64,000 nucleotides of DNA, taken from Chitinophagaceae bacterium. GTDB taxonomy: Bacteria > Bacteroidota > Bacteroidia > Chitinophagales > Chitinophagaceae. The notes beneath the pieces were generated by a model, which worked only from the letters and a program-made list of their open reading frames with translations, did no database searches and had not been told where the DNA came from. Positions 14,250-23,155 of this stretch are shown one piece after another; positions within the stretch are counted from its first letter, which is position 1, and each line of letters starts with the position of its first letter. Both the position numbers and the translations under genes were made by a program. The stretch lies in contig JAEUVO010000039.1 of the NCBI GenBank assembly GCA_016786885.1, positions 62,001 through 126,000 of the forward strand. The letters are read 5' to 3'.

Positions 14250-15155
14250 ATGAAAATCAGGTTTATTCCGGCTGTGTTGCTTTCTTCAATGCTTTTATTC
14301 AGCATGTTGATTATCAGCTCATGCCAAAAAGAAAACAGTCAAAATGGTACAGACGAAGAGCAGGAAATTGCCGCTTCAAGAGCTTCCGGCGAGTCAGAAT
14401 CTGAGGCAGAGATCGTTTTTAACGGAATATTCGACGATGCAATGGGCGTCAATGACGAAGTTGGAGTTGGTGGCACCGGTGTTTTCGGCCGTCTTAATGT
14501 TTGTCCAATTGTAACGGTAATCCGTCTTAATCCGCCTGATCTGTTTCCTGTAAAGATCGTTATGGATTTTGGGGCAAATGGCTGTGTAGGACAGGACGGT
14601 CACTTCAGAAAAGGAAAGGTAATCGTTATCTATACAAACCGCCTTATCGTACCCGGAGCTATTGCTACCACTACGTTTGATGGCTTTTATTTTGACAGTA
14701 CAAAAGTTGAGGGCACCCACAAAATCACTAATATTAGTACTCCGGTATCAACTAATACACCTCCGGTAGACCGCAAATTCAGAGTAGATGTGATTGGTGG
14801 AAAACTTACCAAACCGAACGGCAACTTCATTGAATGGAACAGCGAAAAAGTGATCACCCAAATGGAAGGACTTAATACTCCTATCCCGCTGGATGATATC
14901 TTCAAGATTGAAGGTGGTTCCCGTGGTGTGGTTAAAAGAGGTCCATTACTGGTTGGTTGGCAGTCTACTATACTGGAACCGCTGGTAAAAAGATTCAACT
15001 GCCGCTGGATTGTCAGAGGGGTAGTAAGAACAGTTCGTATTAACGCCACCGCAAATACGCCGTGGGTTGCTTTACTGAATTTTGGCAACGGGACTTGCGA
15101 TAACCTGGCCGTGGTAACAATAAACGGAGTTTCTTACCAAATTACTTTGCCGTAA
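14250..15155 (+). CDS. Lipoprotein of unknown function
   Basis: A 301-residue protein with a lipoprotein signal (MKIRFIPAVLLSSMLLFSMLIISSC) and a charged, Glu/Ser-rich linker after the lipobox (DEEQEIAASRASGESESEAE). The rest is beta-rich with segments such as RGPLLVGWQSTILEPLVKRFNCRWIVRGVVR. It resembles surface lipoproteins common in Bacteroidota, but I recognise no domain. It is monocistronic, bracketed by tatD upstream (divergent) and a strong terminator downstream. Confidence 0.6.
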   Translation: MKIRFIPAVLLSSMLLFSMLIISSCQKENSQNGTDEEQEIAASRASGESESEAEIVFNGIFDDAMGVNDEVGVGGTGVFGRLNVCPIVTVIRLNPPDLFPVKIVMDFGANGCVGQDGHFRKGKVIVIYTNRLIVPGAIATTTFDGFYFDSTKVEGTHKITNISTPVSTNTPPVDRKFRVDVIGGKLTKPNGNFIEWNSEKVITQMEGLNTPIPLDDIFKIEGGSRGVVKRGPLLVGWQSTILEPLVKRFNCRWIVRGVVRTVRINATANTPWVALLNFGNGTCDNLAVVTINGVSYQITLP

Positions 15156-15208
15156 TTAAAAAATTATTATACCTTTAAACCAGTTTTCATAGGGTACGGA
15201 TTAAAAAC

Positions 15209-15242
15209 GGGCCAGGGTTTCTACCCAGGCCCTAACTTTTTT
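15209..15242 (+). terminator. Terminator of the lipoprotein gene
   Basis: The stem GGGCC-A-GGGT / ACCC-A-GGCCC (15209-15232) has one A-A mismatch and a TTCT tetraloop. It is followed by a T-run ending near 15242. Confidence 0.85.
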
Positions 15243-15264
15243 AGACCCGCAAGCCCTCTATTTT

Positions 15265-15894
15265 TCAGGAAATTGCAGAAAAAGTGTATCCCCGGGCACT
15301 AAAATGCTCCAAAACCAAGGGCAAACTATAGCTCATCCTTTCCCAAGCCTTCTCACTATCATGGAAAACAATGACCGAACCATCGTTAGTTTTCTTTATT
15401 ACATTCCTTGCACATCGTTGGGGGCTGGTTGATTCATCAAAATCGCCGCTCAACACATCCCACATTATGATTTTTGCCTGCTCATTGTTCATCGCCCTTT
15501 TAATATTTTTTGCTTGTAATGAGCGGATCCTTCCATAAGGTGGCCGGAAAAGATCTGAGTTTATGTATTGCGACGCTTCTTCTACATCTGAGAGATAGAT
15601 ATTATTAGCCGTTTGCCATCCGTTCAGGTGATTTTGTGTGTGGTTACCTGTATGATGCCCTTCATTTAATATCTGTTGATAGATCCCGGGGTAAGCAATC
15701 ACATTCTTCCCGATACAAAAAAAAGTTGCTTTTGCATTGTACTTCTTCAACTCATTCAATACAAAAATGGTTGCCTTCGGATGAGGGCCATCATCAAAAC
15801 TGAGATAAATAGTTTTTTCCTTAGTGTCAATATCCCAAATCCGGTCCGGGTAAAGACGCTTCAGCCACCAGGGAGTTTTGACAAAGTATTTCAT
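15265..15894 (-). CDS. Polysaccharide deacetylase (NodB domain)
   Basis: A carbohydrate esterase family 4 enzyme, about 209 residues from the ATG at 15894. Catalytic motifs are present in order: LSFDDGPHP (base and metal Asp), HTGNHTQNHLNG (metal histidines), LFRPPYGRIRS, MWDVLSGDFDE and VIVFHDS. It removes acetyl groups from peptidoglycan, chitin or other N-acetyl sugars. The lack of a clear signal peptide is common in this subfamily. An upstream extension to 15963 exists but lacks homology-like features, and TATCTTGC before the chosen ATG resembles a -7 box. It is divergent from gltX. Confidence 0.88.
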   Translation of the reverse strand: MKYFVKTPWWLKRLYPDRIWDIDTKEKTIYLSFDDGPHPKATIFVLNELKKYNAKATFFCIGKNVIAYPGIYQQILNEGHHTGNHTQNHLNGWQTANNIYLSDVEEASQYINSDLFRPPYGRIRSLQAKNIKRAMNNEQAKIIMWDVLSGDFDESTSPQRCARNVIKKTNDGSVIVFHDSEKAWERMSYSLPLVLEHFSARGYTFSAIS

Positions 15895-15957
15895 AGAAAA
15901 AGTATCTGCAAGATACAAGAAAGAGAAGACAGGAACACTACAGCTGTTATAACCGCC

Positions 15958-15987
15958 TTGCACCTTGTTCCTTCACCTTTATCTTTG
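15958..15987 (+). promoter_or_regulatory. Promoter of gltX
   Basis: TTG (15958-15960), 19 bases, then TATCTTTG (15980-15987) is a textbook Bacteroidota promoter. Only 6 bases separate the -7 box from the ATG at 15994, so the transcript is probably leaderless or nearly so. This supports the chosen start. Confidence 0.7.
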
Positions 15988-15993
15988 CACCCT

Positions 15994-17514
15994 ATGAGTA
16001 AAAGAGTCAGGGTTCGTTTTGCCCCCAGTCCCACCGGAGGTTTGCATTTAGGTGGTGTAAGAACTGTTTTATACAACTATTTATTTGCCAAAAAATATGG
16101 CGGGGATTTCCTTGTTCGTATTGAAGATACTGACCAAAACCGCTATGTGCCCGGCGCAGAAGAATACATTTTTGATACCCTTAAATGGTGCGGACTGGAG
16201 CCCAGTGAAAGTGTACAGCATGGTGGTGCATATGGCCCTTACCGGCAAAGTGAAAGAAAGGAAAGCTATCGTCAATATGCTGAACAACTGGTAAAAGATG
16301 GTCATGCCTATTATGCCTTTGACACACTGGAAGAATTGGAAAAAATGCGGCAGGATTTCAAAACTGAACAAAATCCATCCCCTCAATACGACCATAGTAT
16401 CCGTATGAAAATGCGGAACTCTCTTACCCTTTCTGCAGATGATACAAAAAGGTTACTGGATGAAGGAGTAAAACATGTTATCCGCATCAAAATATCTGAA
16501 AATGAAACTGTCTCTTTTACCGATATGATCCGGGGTGAGGTAAGTTTTGACACTTCAACAGTTGATGATAAAGTTCTATTGAAAGCTGATGGTATGCCCA
16601 CTTACCACCTGGCAGTGGTAGTAGACGACTACCTGATGAAGATCTCTCATGCTTTCCGTGGCGAGGAATGGTTGCCATCAGCCCCGGTTCATATTCTTTT
16701 ATGGAAATATTTGTTCGGATTAGAAAATATGCCTCACTGGGCACACTTCCCTTTGATACTAGGACCCAATGGCAAGCTGAGTAAAAGAGATGGCGCTAAA
16801 TATGGCTTTCCCGTTTTTGCTATGAACTGGACCGATCCCAAGACTGGTGAATTGACAGAAGGATTTAAGGAAAAAGGGTTTTTACCTGAAGCCTTCATTA
16901 ACCTGCTGGCATTGCTTGGCTGGAATGACGGGACTGAACAGGAGATTTTTACCAAAGAACAATTGGTAGAAAAATTTTCGATGGAAAGAGTGCATAGCGC
17001 CGGGGCAAAGTTCGATTATGAAAAAGCGAAGTGGTTCAATCATGAATGGATTAAAAGGTTTGAAGTTTCAGGTTTGAGGCTTGAAGTTGATGAACTATTG
17101 GAGAAAAATGGTTTAACTATTTCGAATAAGGATTACCTGGATAAAGTGATTTGGCTGGTGAAGGACAGGTGCATACTGCTGACAGATTTTGTGCAGCAAT
17201 CTTCTTTCTTCTTTAAAGCACCAGAAGCGCTGGATATTGATGCAGTAAAGCCTAAATGGAATGAAACCAAACAATTATTTTTTGCAGAACTGATCCGTAA
17301 TTATGAACTATCCGCCAGCTGGGATGCGCATACACTGGAAAATAATTTTAAAGAAATAGCAGCTGTCAATGACCTGAAACCGGGTGAACTGATGCTCCCC
17401 TTCCGTATTATGCTGGTAGGAGGAAAATTCGGTCCGGGAGTATTTGATATCGCTGAGCTACTTGGTAAAGATGAAACCATCCGGCGTATTCAGAAAGCAT
17501 TAACCATTTTATGA
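15994..17514 (+). CDS. gltX: Glutamyl-tRNA synthetase
   Basis: A 506-residue class I synthetase that charges tRNA-Glu. The HIGH-type motif FAPSPTGGLHLGG is at residues 9-21 and the KMSKS-type motif is KLSKRDGAKYGFP. The start at 15994 follows a strong promoter, and a longer frame to 15676 overlaps the divergent deacetylase gene and is rejected. Residues 356-366 (FEVSGLRLEVD, bases 17059-17091) look like an inserted low-complexity repeat: the octamer TTGAAGTT occurs at 17060 and again at 17081. The C-terminal anticodon-binding region follows it. Confidence 0.96.
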   Translation: MSKRVRVRFAPSPTGGLHLGGVRTVLYNYLFAKKYGGDFLVRIEDTDQNRYVPGAEEYIFDTLKWCGLEPSESVQHGGAYGPYRQSERKESYRQYAEQLVKDGHAYYAFDTLEELEKMRQDFKTEQNPSPQYDHSIRMKMRNSLTLSADDTKRLLDEGVKHVIRIKISENETVSFTDMIRGEVSFDTSTVDDKVLLKADGMPTYHLAVVVDDYLMKISHAFRGEEWLPSAPVHILLWKYLFGLENMPHWAHFPLILGPNGKLSKRDGAKYGFPVFAMNWTDPKTGELTEGFKEKGFLPEAFINLLALLGWNDGTEQEIFTKEQLVEKFSMERVHSAGAKFDYEKAKWFNHEWIKRFEVSGLRLEVDELLEKNGLTISNKDYLDKVIWLVKDRCILLTDFVQQSSFFFKAPEALDIDAVKPKWNETKQLFFAELIRNYELSASWDAHTLENNFKEIAAVNDLKPGELMLPFRIMLVGGKFGPGVFDIAELLGKDETIRRIQKALTIL

Positions 17515-17566
17515 CCTTACCCAGGCAAAGAAGTATTCGTTTTCCTTTTGTAACTTTTCTGCCAGA

Positions 17567-19108
17567 ATGAAAAGAGAACAATCTTACTTGCCACTGATAC
17601 TCTTGCTTGCATTTGTCAAGTTCATGTTACCGTTGTTTCTTCAATCGCCTGTTTATGAATTACAGCGGGATGAATACCTGTACTATCAACAGGGACAACA
17701 TTTCGACTTTGGCTACCTGGAAAACCCTCCTCTTCTTTCTTACCTGGGTATGATCTCATCCTGGTTTGGCGGTGGTGAAGCATGGATAAAATTCTGGCCT
17801 TGCTTATTTGGTGCAGCTACTCTTATTGTCACCTGCCTGATTACTGCAGAACTCGGTGGTAAACTCTTTGCACAATTCCTTGCTGCCTTAAGCATTATTA
17901 CCGGTGCTTACTTACGGGTTCATTATTTATTTCAACCCAACATACTTGATATTTTCTTCTGGTCTCTGGCCATTTATTTTCTGATACGCTATATCAACAG
18001 CAGAAACGAAAATTATATCATATGGATGGCTGTAAGCCTTGCTTTCGGATGGTGGAGTAAATATTCAGTCTTATTTATAGCGGTTGCCATTATTACAGGA
18101 TTGCTGCTATCTCCGTACAGAAATATTTTTCGAAGAAAGAAGGCATGGCTCGCAGCCGGGCTGGCTTTGGTATTGATAGCACCCAATCTTTTATGGCAAT
18201 ATTCCCATAACTGGCCGGTGATACATCATATGGAAGAATTACAGGCCACCCAATTAAAATATATCAACCGTTCTGATTTCCTGAAAGAACAGCTCTTACT
18301 GTTATTACCGGTGGTTTTTGTATGGATAACAGGCCTTATTTCTCTATTACGAAGTTCGCAATACCGTATCATCGCCATTATATATGTTGCTGTAATCGCA
18401 TTACTCATGTTTGGCAGCGGCAAGGGTTATTATGCATTAGGTGCATATCCCATGTTACTGGCCGGTGGAGCTGTGGCTATCGAAAAATGGTCTGAGGGAA
18501 AAAAATGGCTGCGGTATGTTGTTACCGTGGTTATCATTGGACTCACCATACCTTTCATTCCTTTGCTCTTGCCTGTTTGGAAACCCGAAAAATTAGCTGC
18601 TTTTTACCAACGGTATGGAATTGATAAAACGGGTTTATTAAATTGGGAAGATCAGAAAGAACACCCCTTACCACAGGATTTTGCTGATATGCTAGGATGG
18701 AAAGAATTGGCTATGAAAACAGAAATAGTTTTCAATTCGGGATTATCAAACGAAATAAAAGACAGTACAATAATTTATTGTCGCAATTACGGACAAGCAG
18801 GAGCATTAAAATTTTATTGCCGGCCCGTTTATTTGAAAGAAAAAGTAATATCGGATAATGGTTCTTTCCTATTATGGATACCAGACTCATTTCAATTCAG
18901 GCATATATTGTTCATTGGCAGAAAAATGCCTGATAAAGATGATGAAGTATTTCAGCATTTCAAAAGTTACACCATCATGGATTCTGTTACCAACCCATTA
19001 TCAAGACAATATGGCAATAAAATAATTCTCTTTGAGAATGCAGACGACCAGGCAAATAAATTAGCCCTGGATGGATTAAAAGAAGAAAAACAAAAATTCA
19101 ACCGTTGA
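17567..19108 (+). CDS. GT39-like membrane glycosyltransferase
   Basis: A 513-residue polytopic protein of the ArnT/PMT (dolichyl-phosphate-mannose-protein mannosyltransferase-like) family. It has about 10-12 transmembrane helices and the first-loop acidic motif LQRDEYLYYQQGQHFDFGYLENPPL, where Asp-Glu is the expected catalytic or donor-binding pair. Such enzymes move a sugar from a polyprenyl-phosphate carrier to lipid or protein acceptors on the periplasmic side. The soluble C-terminal part is about 170 residues. It follows gltX by 52 bases and ends 2 bases before the convergent aldo/keto reductase gene. Confidence 0.83.
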   Translation: MKREQSYLPLILLLAFVKFMLPLFLQSPVYELQRDEYLYYQQGQHFDFGYLENPPLLSYLGMISSWFGGGEAWIKFWPCLFGAATLIVTCLITAELGGKLFAQFLAALSIITGAYLRVHYLFQPNILDIFFWSLAIYFLIRYINSRNENYIIWMAVSLAFGWWSKYSVLFIAVAIITGLLLSPYRNIFRRKKAWLAAGLALVLIAPNLLWQYSHNWPVIHHMEELQATQLKYINRSDFLKEQLLLLLPVVFVWITGLISLLRSSQYRIIAIIYVAVIALLMFGSGKGYYALGAYPMLLAGGAVAIEKWSEGKKWLRYVVTVVIIGLTIPFIPLLLPVWKPEKLAAFYQRYGIDKTGLLNWEDQKEHPLPQDFADMLGWKELAMKTEIVFNSGLSNEIKDSTIIYCRNYGQAGALKFYCRPVYLKEKVISDNGSFLLWIPDSFQFRHILFIGRKMPDKDDEVFQHFKSYTIMDSVTNPLSRQYGNKIILFENADDQANKLALDGLKEEKQKFNR

Positions 19109-19110
19109 AG

Positions 19111-20103
19111 TCAGCCTTGTGCCTGTATCAATTCCATAGTTGAAACAAACTCGTTTGCGCCAAGTTTCTCAATCATTTCCCTGTCTTCATTGGCTAACTG
19201 GAACAGGCCAGTTGTATTACCAGCCACATGTTCCTTTGTCCGGATGCCGGGAATGATAACCGATACTTCCGGATAGCTCAGTACATAACTTAAAGCCAGT
19301 TGTGTTTTGGTGCAATTGTATTTATCACATAATTTCCAAACCGGTGCCAGCGCATTGGCGCAGGTGTCAAGAATAGCAGGTACCAACCTGTTTTTCCGGT
19401 GGTCATTATCCGGGAATGAGGCAGCTTTCTCAAACTTTCCAGTTAGTAAGCCAAATTGCAATGGCATGCGGGCAATGATACCATAACCTTTTTCTCTGGC
19501 AGCATTCAATAATGGCAAACTTCGCTGGTTCAACAAATTCAATACCAGCTGAAATCCATTTCCCAGGTTATGCTGCAACAAATATTCGGCTTCAGGCAAC
19601 GGATCAAAAGTGTTTAAAGAGAGACCCCAGTAACGGATTTTCCCTTCTTTCTGCAGTTGTTGCATAGCCTCAATACATTCTCCCCGTTGCAAATGTTGCA
19701 GCCTGGCAGTATGCAACTGATAAAAGTCTATCACATCTCTTTTTAACCGGCGAAGAGAATTCTCGCAGGCCTGCAGGATATATTCTTTTGAATAATCGGA
19801 TATGAACTGTTCATTCCGAGATACATTACCTGCTTTAGTAGCAATGATAACTTCTTTGTTCTTACCAATTGTATCTCCAAGTAAATTTTCAGAATGTCCA
19901 AGTCCATAAATATCTGCCGTATCAAAAAAATTGATACCAGCCTCCAGTGAGGCCTGAATAGCTTCTGCCGATACTGAGTCGTCGGTATTTCCCCATCCAA
20001 TAGCTGTGTTACCGATCATAGCTCCGCCTCCAATTGCCCAGGCTCCGAAACCCACCTCACTTACCCGCATTTCTGTAGCCCCAAACTTTCTGTATTGCAT
20101 CAT
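19111..20103 (-). CDS. Aldo/keto reductase
   Basis: A 330-residue NADPH-dependent reductase of the AKR superfamily. The catalytic tetrad is readable: Asp and Tyr in FDTADIYGLGHSE, Lys in IIATKAGNV and His in DFYQLHTARL. The cofactor-binding end is SVIIPGIRTKEHVAGN. The natural substrate is unknown. Two adjacent ATG codons (20103 and 20100) give equivalent starts. A TAnnTTTG box for the divergent B12 gene lies 31 bases away. Confidence 0.92.
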   Translation of the reverse strand: MMQYRKFGATEMRVSEVGFGAWAIGGGAMIGNTAIGWGNTDDSVSAEAIQASLEAGINFFDTADIYGLGHSENLLGDTIGKNKEVIIATKAGNVSRNEQFISDYSKEYILQACENSLRRLKRDVIDFYQLHTARLQHLQRGECIEAMQQLQKEGKIRYWGLSLNTFDPLPEAEYLLQHNLGNGFQLVLNLLNQRSLPLLNAAREKGYGIIARMPLQFGLLTGKFEKAASFPDNDHRKNRLVPAILDTCANALAPVWKLCDKYNCTKTQLALSYVLSYPEVSVIIPGIRTKEHVAGNTTGLFQLANEDREMIEKLGANEFVSTMELIQAQG

Positions 20104-20133
20104 GTAATTTACACTCCCATAGCTGAAACAACC

Positions 20134-20141
20134 TAATTTTG
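20134..20141 (+). promoter_or_regulatory. -7 box of the B12-binding domain gene
   Basis: TAATTTTG matches TAnnTTTG exactly, 18 bases before the ATG at 20160. It lies inside the longer frame starting at 20139, which supports the downstream start. Confidence 0.5.
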
Positions 20142-20159
20142 TATTCTCAATTTTACCAG

Positions 20160-20567
20160 ATGAACAGACCTATCAGAGTTTTAGTAGCCAAAGTGGGACT
20201 TGACGGTCATGACCGGGGCGCTAAAGTAATTGCCACTGCTTTAAGAGATGCAGGAATGGAAGTAATTTATACTGGTCTTCGTCAAACTCCGGAAATGGTT
20301 GTTAGTGCCGCTTTACAGGAAGACGTTGACGCCATCGGTATCAGCATATTATCCGGCGCACATATGACAGTTTTCCCGAAAGTAATTGATATGATGAAGC
20401 AGAAAGGCATGAATGATGTGTTACTTACCGGAGGCGGCATCATTCCTGAAGATGATATGGATAAACTACATGACCTGGGGGTTGGAAAATTATTTGCACC
20501 AGGAACACCAACTTCTGAGATCAGTGAGTATATTACATCCTGGGTAAAAGAGAACCGAAGTTTTTAA
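20160..20567 (+). CDS. Stand-alone cobalamin-binding domain (methylmalonyl-CoA mutase type)
   Basis: A 135-residue protein consisting only of the B12-binding Rossmann-like domain. The signature [14 protein letters not shown] contains the DxHxxG motif whose His coordinates cobalt. Further conserved pieces are [12 protein letters not shown] and [13 protein letters not shown]. In methylmalonyl-CoA mutase this domain pairs with a TIM-barrel substrate domain, and in several lineages the two are separate polypeptides. No partner is nearby, but methylmalonyl-CoA epimerase is encoded at 42.9 kb, consistent with propionate metabolism. The start at 20160 is chosen over 20139 by homology and promoter position. 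Confidence 0.9.
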   Translation: MNRPIRVLVAKVGLDGHDRGAKVIATALRDAGMEVIYTGLRQTPEMVVSAALQEDVDAIGISILSGAHMTVFPKVIDMMKQKGMNDVLLTGGGIIPEDDMDKLHDLGVGKLFAPGTPTSEISEYITSWVKENRSF

Positions 20568-20724
20568 CCCCTGCGATAACGGCAGCGATTACTTCCACTA
20601 AGTTATTGGTACTTTATTTATTCATTTGCCGGCCGGTTTAAGCAATCCAGGCTGGCAGAATGAGCTAAATATTATTTGAGACATAGCAAGATTGTTATGA
20701 CTCATTTCGTAAATTCATTTACGT

Positions 20725-22170
20725 ATGGAAGAACATTCCCTGCTGGCAAATTATAATGTACAACCCCGTGTGTGGGATGAAATGTTTGGAAAGGATGGTA
20801 TCCGTCCTACCTACCGGAATTTTGTGTCTGCTATACAAAATCTGTCATCTGATGAAATGACACATAAAGATGAACTGGCCAAAAAATTATTTATGAGCCA
20901 GGGTATCACTTTTACCGTGTACAGCAGTGGCGAAGGCATCGAAAAGATATTTCCTTTTGATATTATCCCCCGCATACTGGAAGCTGCAGAATGGAAACAT
21001 ATTGAAGAAGGAATTAAACAACGGCTGAAAGCGCTGAACATTTTTCTGAAAGATATTTATAACCAGCAATTCATCATTAAGGACGGCATTGTTCCGGCCA
21101 AACTCATTTACTCCTGCCCCAATTTTGTAAGACAGATGGTAAACGTGGAAGTACCCTTTGATATTTATACTCATATTTCCGGGATTGACCTGATCCGTGA
21201 TCATGATGGTACTTATTATGTGCTGGAAGATAATTTGCGTACCCCGTCAGGAGTTTCCTACATGCTGGAGAACCGGAGTATTACTTACCGCATCTTTCCG
21301 GATCTGCTGCCCAAGAATAACGTAAGATCTGTCAAAGACTATCCCGATCTTTTATTAAAAAACCTTGTAGCGTTGGCCAACAGGCAAAAAAGTGATCCGA
21401 CTGTTGTATTACTCACACCGGGAATTTATAACTCCGCCTACTTCGAACATACCACACTGGCAAGAATGATGGGTATTGAACTGGTAGAAGGCAGTGATCT
21501 CGTCGTGGACAATCATAAAGTGTACATGAAAACAACTACTGGTCTGAAACAGGTAGATGTTATTTACCGGAGGGTGGATGATGATTTTATTGATCCGTTG
21601 GTGTTCCGGCCTGATAGTATGCTGGGAGTACCTGGTATATACGGTGCTTACAGAACAGGGCATGTTGCTATTGTAAATGCAATGGGTAATGGAGTAGCAG
21701 ATGATAAAGCGGTATACTCATATGTACCTGCTATGATACGTTACTATCTGAATGAAGAGCCCATTTTAAAAAATGTGCCTACCTATCAGCTGGCTATACC
21801 TGAAAACAGGAAGCTGGTCTTTGAGAATATGGATAAGATGGTGATAAAGAAAACCAATGAATCCGGCGGATATGGAATGCTGATTGGTAGTGCTGCTACT
21901 GAAAAAGAAATGGAATCTTTTAAACTGGCTATTGAGGAAGATCCAAGAAGTTTTATTGCACAGCCTATTATTAGTTTATCATCGGCACCTTGTTATATAA
22001 ACGGAGTATTACAACCAAGAAGGGTTGATCTTCGGCCCTATGCATTATACGGGCCGGATGGGATAGATATTGTGCCCGGCGGATTAACAAGGGTGGCGTT
22101 GAAAGAAGGCTCGCTGGTGGTCAACTCATCACAGGGTGGAGGAAGTAAAGACACATGGGTATTAGGATAA
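20725..22170 (+). CDS. Circularly permuted ATP-grasp protein
   Basis: A 481-residue member of the circularly permuted ATP-grasp type 2 family (formerly DUF404/407). Characteristic parts are YYVLEDNLRTPSGVSYMLENR, VDVIYRRVDDDFIDPL, KKTNESGGYGMLIG for the nucleotide loop and DLRPYALYGPDGIDIVPGGLTRVAL. ATP-grasp enzymes ligate carboxylates to amines, and the substrate of this family is not established. The gene heads a conserved trio with the alpha-E domain and transglutaminase-like genes, with gaps of 29 and 20 bases. A small dyad (CGTAAAT-TC-ATTTACG, 20708-20723) sits one base before the ATG. Confidence 0.9.
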   Translation: MEEHSLLANYNVQPRVWDEMFGKDGIRPTYRNFVSAIQNLSSDEMTHKDELAKKLFMSQGITFTVYSSGEGIEKIFPFDIIPRILEAAEWKHIEEGIKQRLKALNIFLKDIYNQQFIIKDGIVPAKLIYSCPNFVRQMVNVEVPFDIYTHISGIDLIRDHDGTYYVLEDNLRTPSGVSYMLENRSITYRIFPDLLPKNNVRSVKDYPDLLLKNLVALANRQKSDPTVVLLTPGIYNSAYFEHTTLARMMGIELVEGSDLVVDNHKVYMKTTTGLKQVDVIYRRVDDDFIDPLVFRPDSMLGVPGIYGAYRTGHVAIVNAMGNGVADDKAVYSYVPAMIRYYLNEEPILKNVPTYQLAIPENRKLVFENMDKMVIKKTNESGGYGMLIGSAATEKEMESFKLAIEEDPRSFIAQPIISLSSAPCYINGVLQPRRVDLRPYALYGPDGIDIVPGGLTRVALKEGSLVVNSSQGGGSKDTWVLG

Positions 22171-22199
22171 ATCAATTAATAAAAACTAACTATTAGAAT

Positions 22200-23135
22200 A
22201 TGCTGAGCCGTGTTGCTGATTCTGTTTTCTGGATGGCCCGTTATATGGAAAGAACAAACGGGACATTGCGGCTGCTTCGTACTAATTACATTTCATCGCA
22301 GGATGAAGTGCAGGATTTCAGCTGGCAACCATTGCTACGAAGCTATAGTGATGCTCCTGCGAAAGAAATTCTGGCCATTGGGAATGATTCACCAAAAGTG
22401 CTTGAGCATTTATTACTGGACCGGCACAATGGTGCTTCTGTGTTCAACAATATTACCCGGGCAAGGGAAAATGCAAGAGCCGTACAAGATCATATCACCA
22501 AAGAAGTATGGCAATGCCTGAATGATTATTACCATTTAATCAGGGATAAAAATATTCATGTACAGTTACAGCAGGGCGATCCGGTGACGGCGCTGGATTC
22601 ACTTATCTATCACGGTATGTTATATCACGGAACAGTTGATATCACAATGGCCCGCGGAGAAGGTTTTAATTACTTGAATATTGGGAAATTTCTCGAGAGG
22701 GCTATCCTTTCGGCAGATATGCTTAATATCAAACTTACTGAACTGAATTATAATTTGCAGCAACCGGTAGAAGTACCCGCATTGCGCTACCTGTTATATT
22801 CTCTTTCAGGCTATGAGTTGTATTTGAAAACACATCGGGGAAATTTTCAGGCAGATCAGGTCTTACAACAGGTTTTATACAATGATAATTTTCCTCATTC
22901 TGTTTCTTACTGCCTGAAACAATTGTTCCGCTATTTTGAACGGTTGGAAACAGAAAGCCTGCCGGAAAGTTACAAGCAACTGGAATTCTTAATAGGCCGT
23001 GCCATGAATAATGTAAAATATAGCAATATCAGGCTTTCTGACAGTGAAGGCTTGCGAAATTTTTTGCACCAAACCCGGCAGGAGCTATTTGGAATAGCAG
23101 CTGCCTTTAATCAATATTATTTTGGTAATTCCTGA
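22200..23135 (+). CDS. Alpha-E domain protein
   Basis: A 311-residue, mainly helical protein with the alpha-E (DUF403) signature start MLSRVADSVFWMARYMERT and the interior GEGFNYLNIGKFLERAILSADML. The family nearly always sits between a circularly permuted ATP-grasp gene and a transglutaminase-like gene, as here, and is thought to work with them in peptide synthesis or modification, but its role is unproven. The start is 29 bases after the ATP-grasp stop. No membrane segment. Confidence 0.9.
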   Translation: MLSRVADSVFWMARYMERTNGTLRLLRTNYISSQDEVQDFSWQPLLRSYSDAPAKEILAIGNDSPKVLEHLLLDRHNGASVFNNITRARENARAVQDHITKEVWQCLNDYYHLIRDKNIHVQLQQGDPVTALDSLIYHGMLYHGTVDITMARGEGFNYLNIGKFLERAILSADMLNIKLTELNYNLQQPVEVPALRYLLYSLSGYELYLKTHRGNFQADQVLQQVLYNDNFPHSVSYCLKQLFRYFERLETESLPESYKQLEFLIGRAMNNVKYSNIRLSDSEGLRNFLHQTRQELFGIAAAFNQYYFGNS

Positions 23136-23155
23136 ATTACCACAACTTTGCACCC

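Noticed and set aside
15676..15993. Long N-terminal extension of gltX
   Set aside because: It overlaps the divergent deacetylase gene and precedes a strong promoter, and GltX homology begins at 15994.
20708..20723. Dyad CGTAAAT-TC-ATTTACG before the ATP-grasp gene as another operator of the family
   Set aside because: Half-sites differ, and it lies directly at the start codon, not 40-49 bases upstream.
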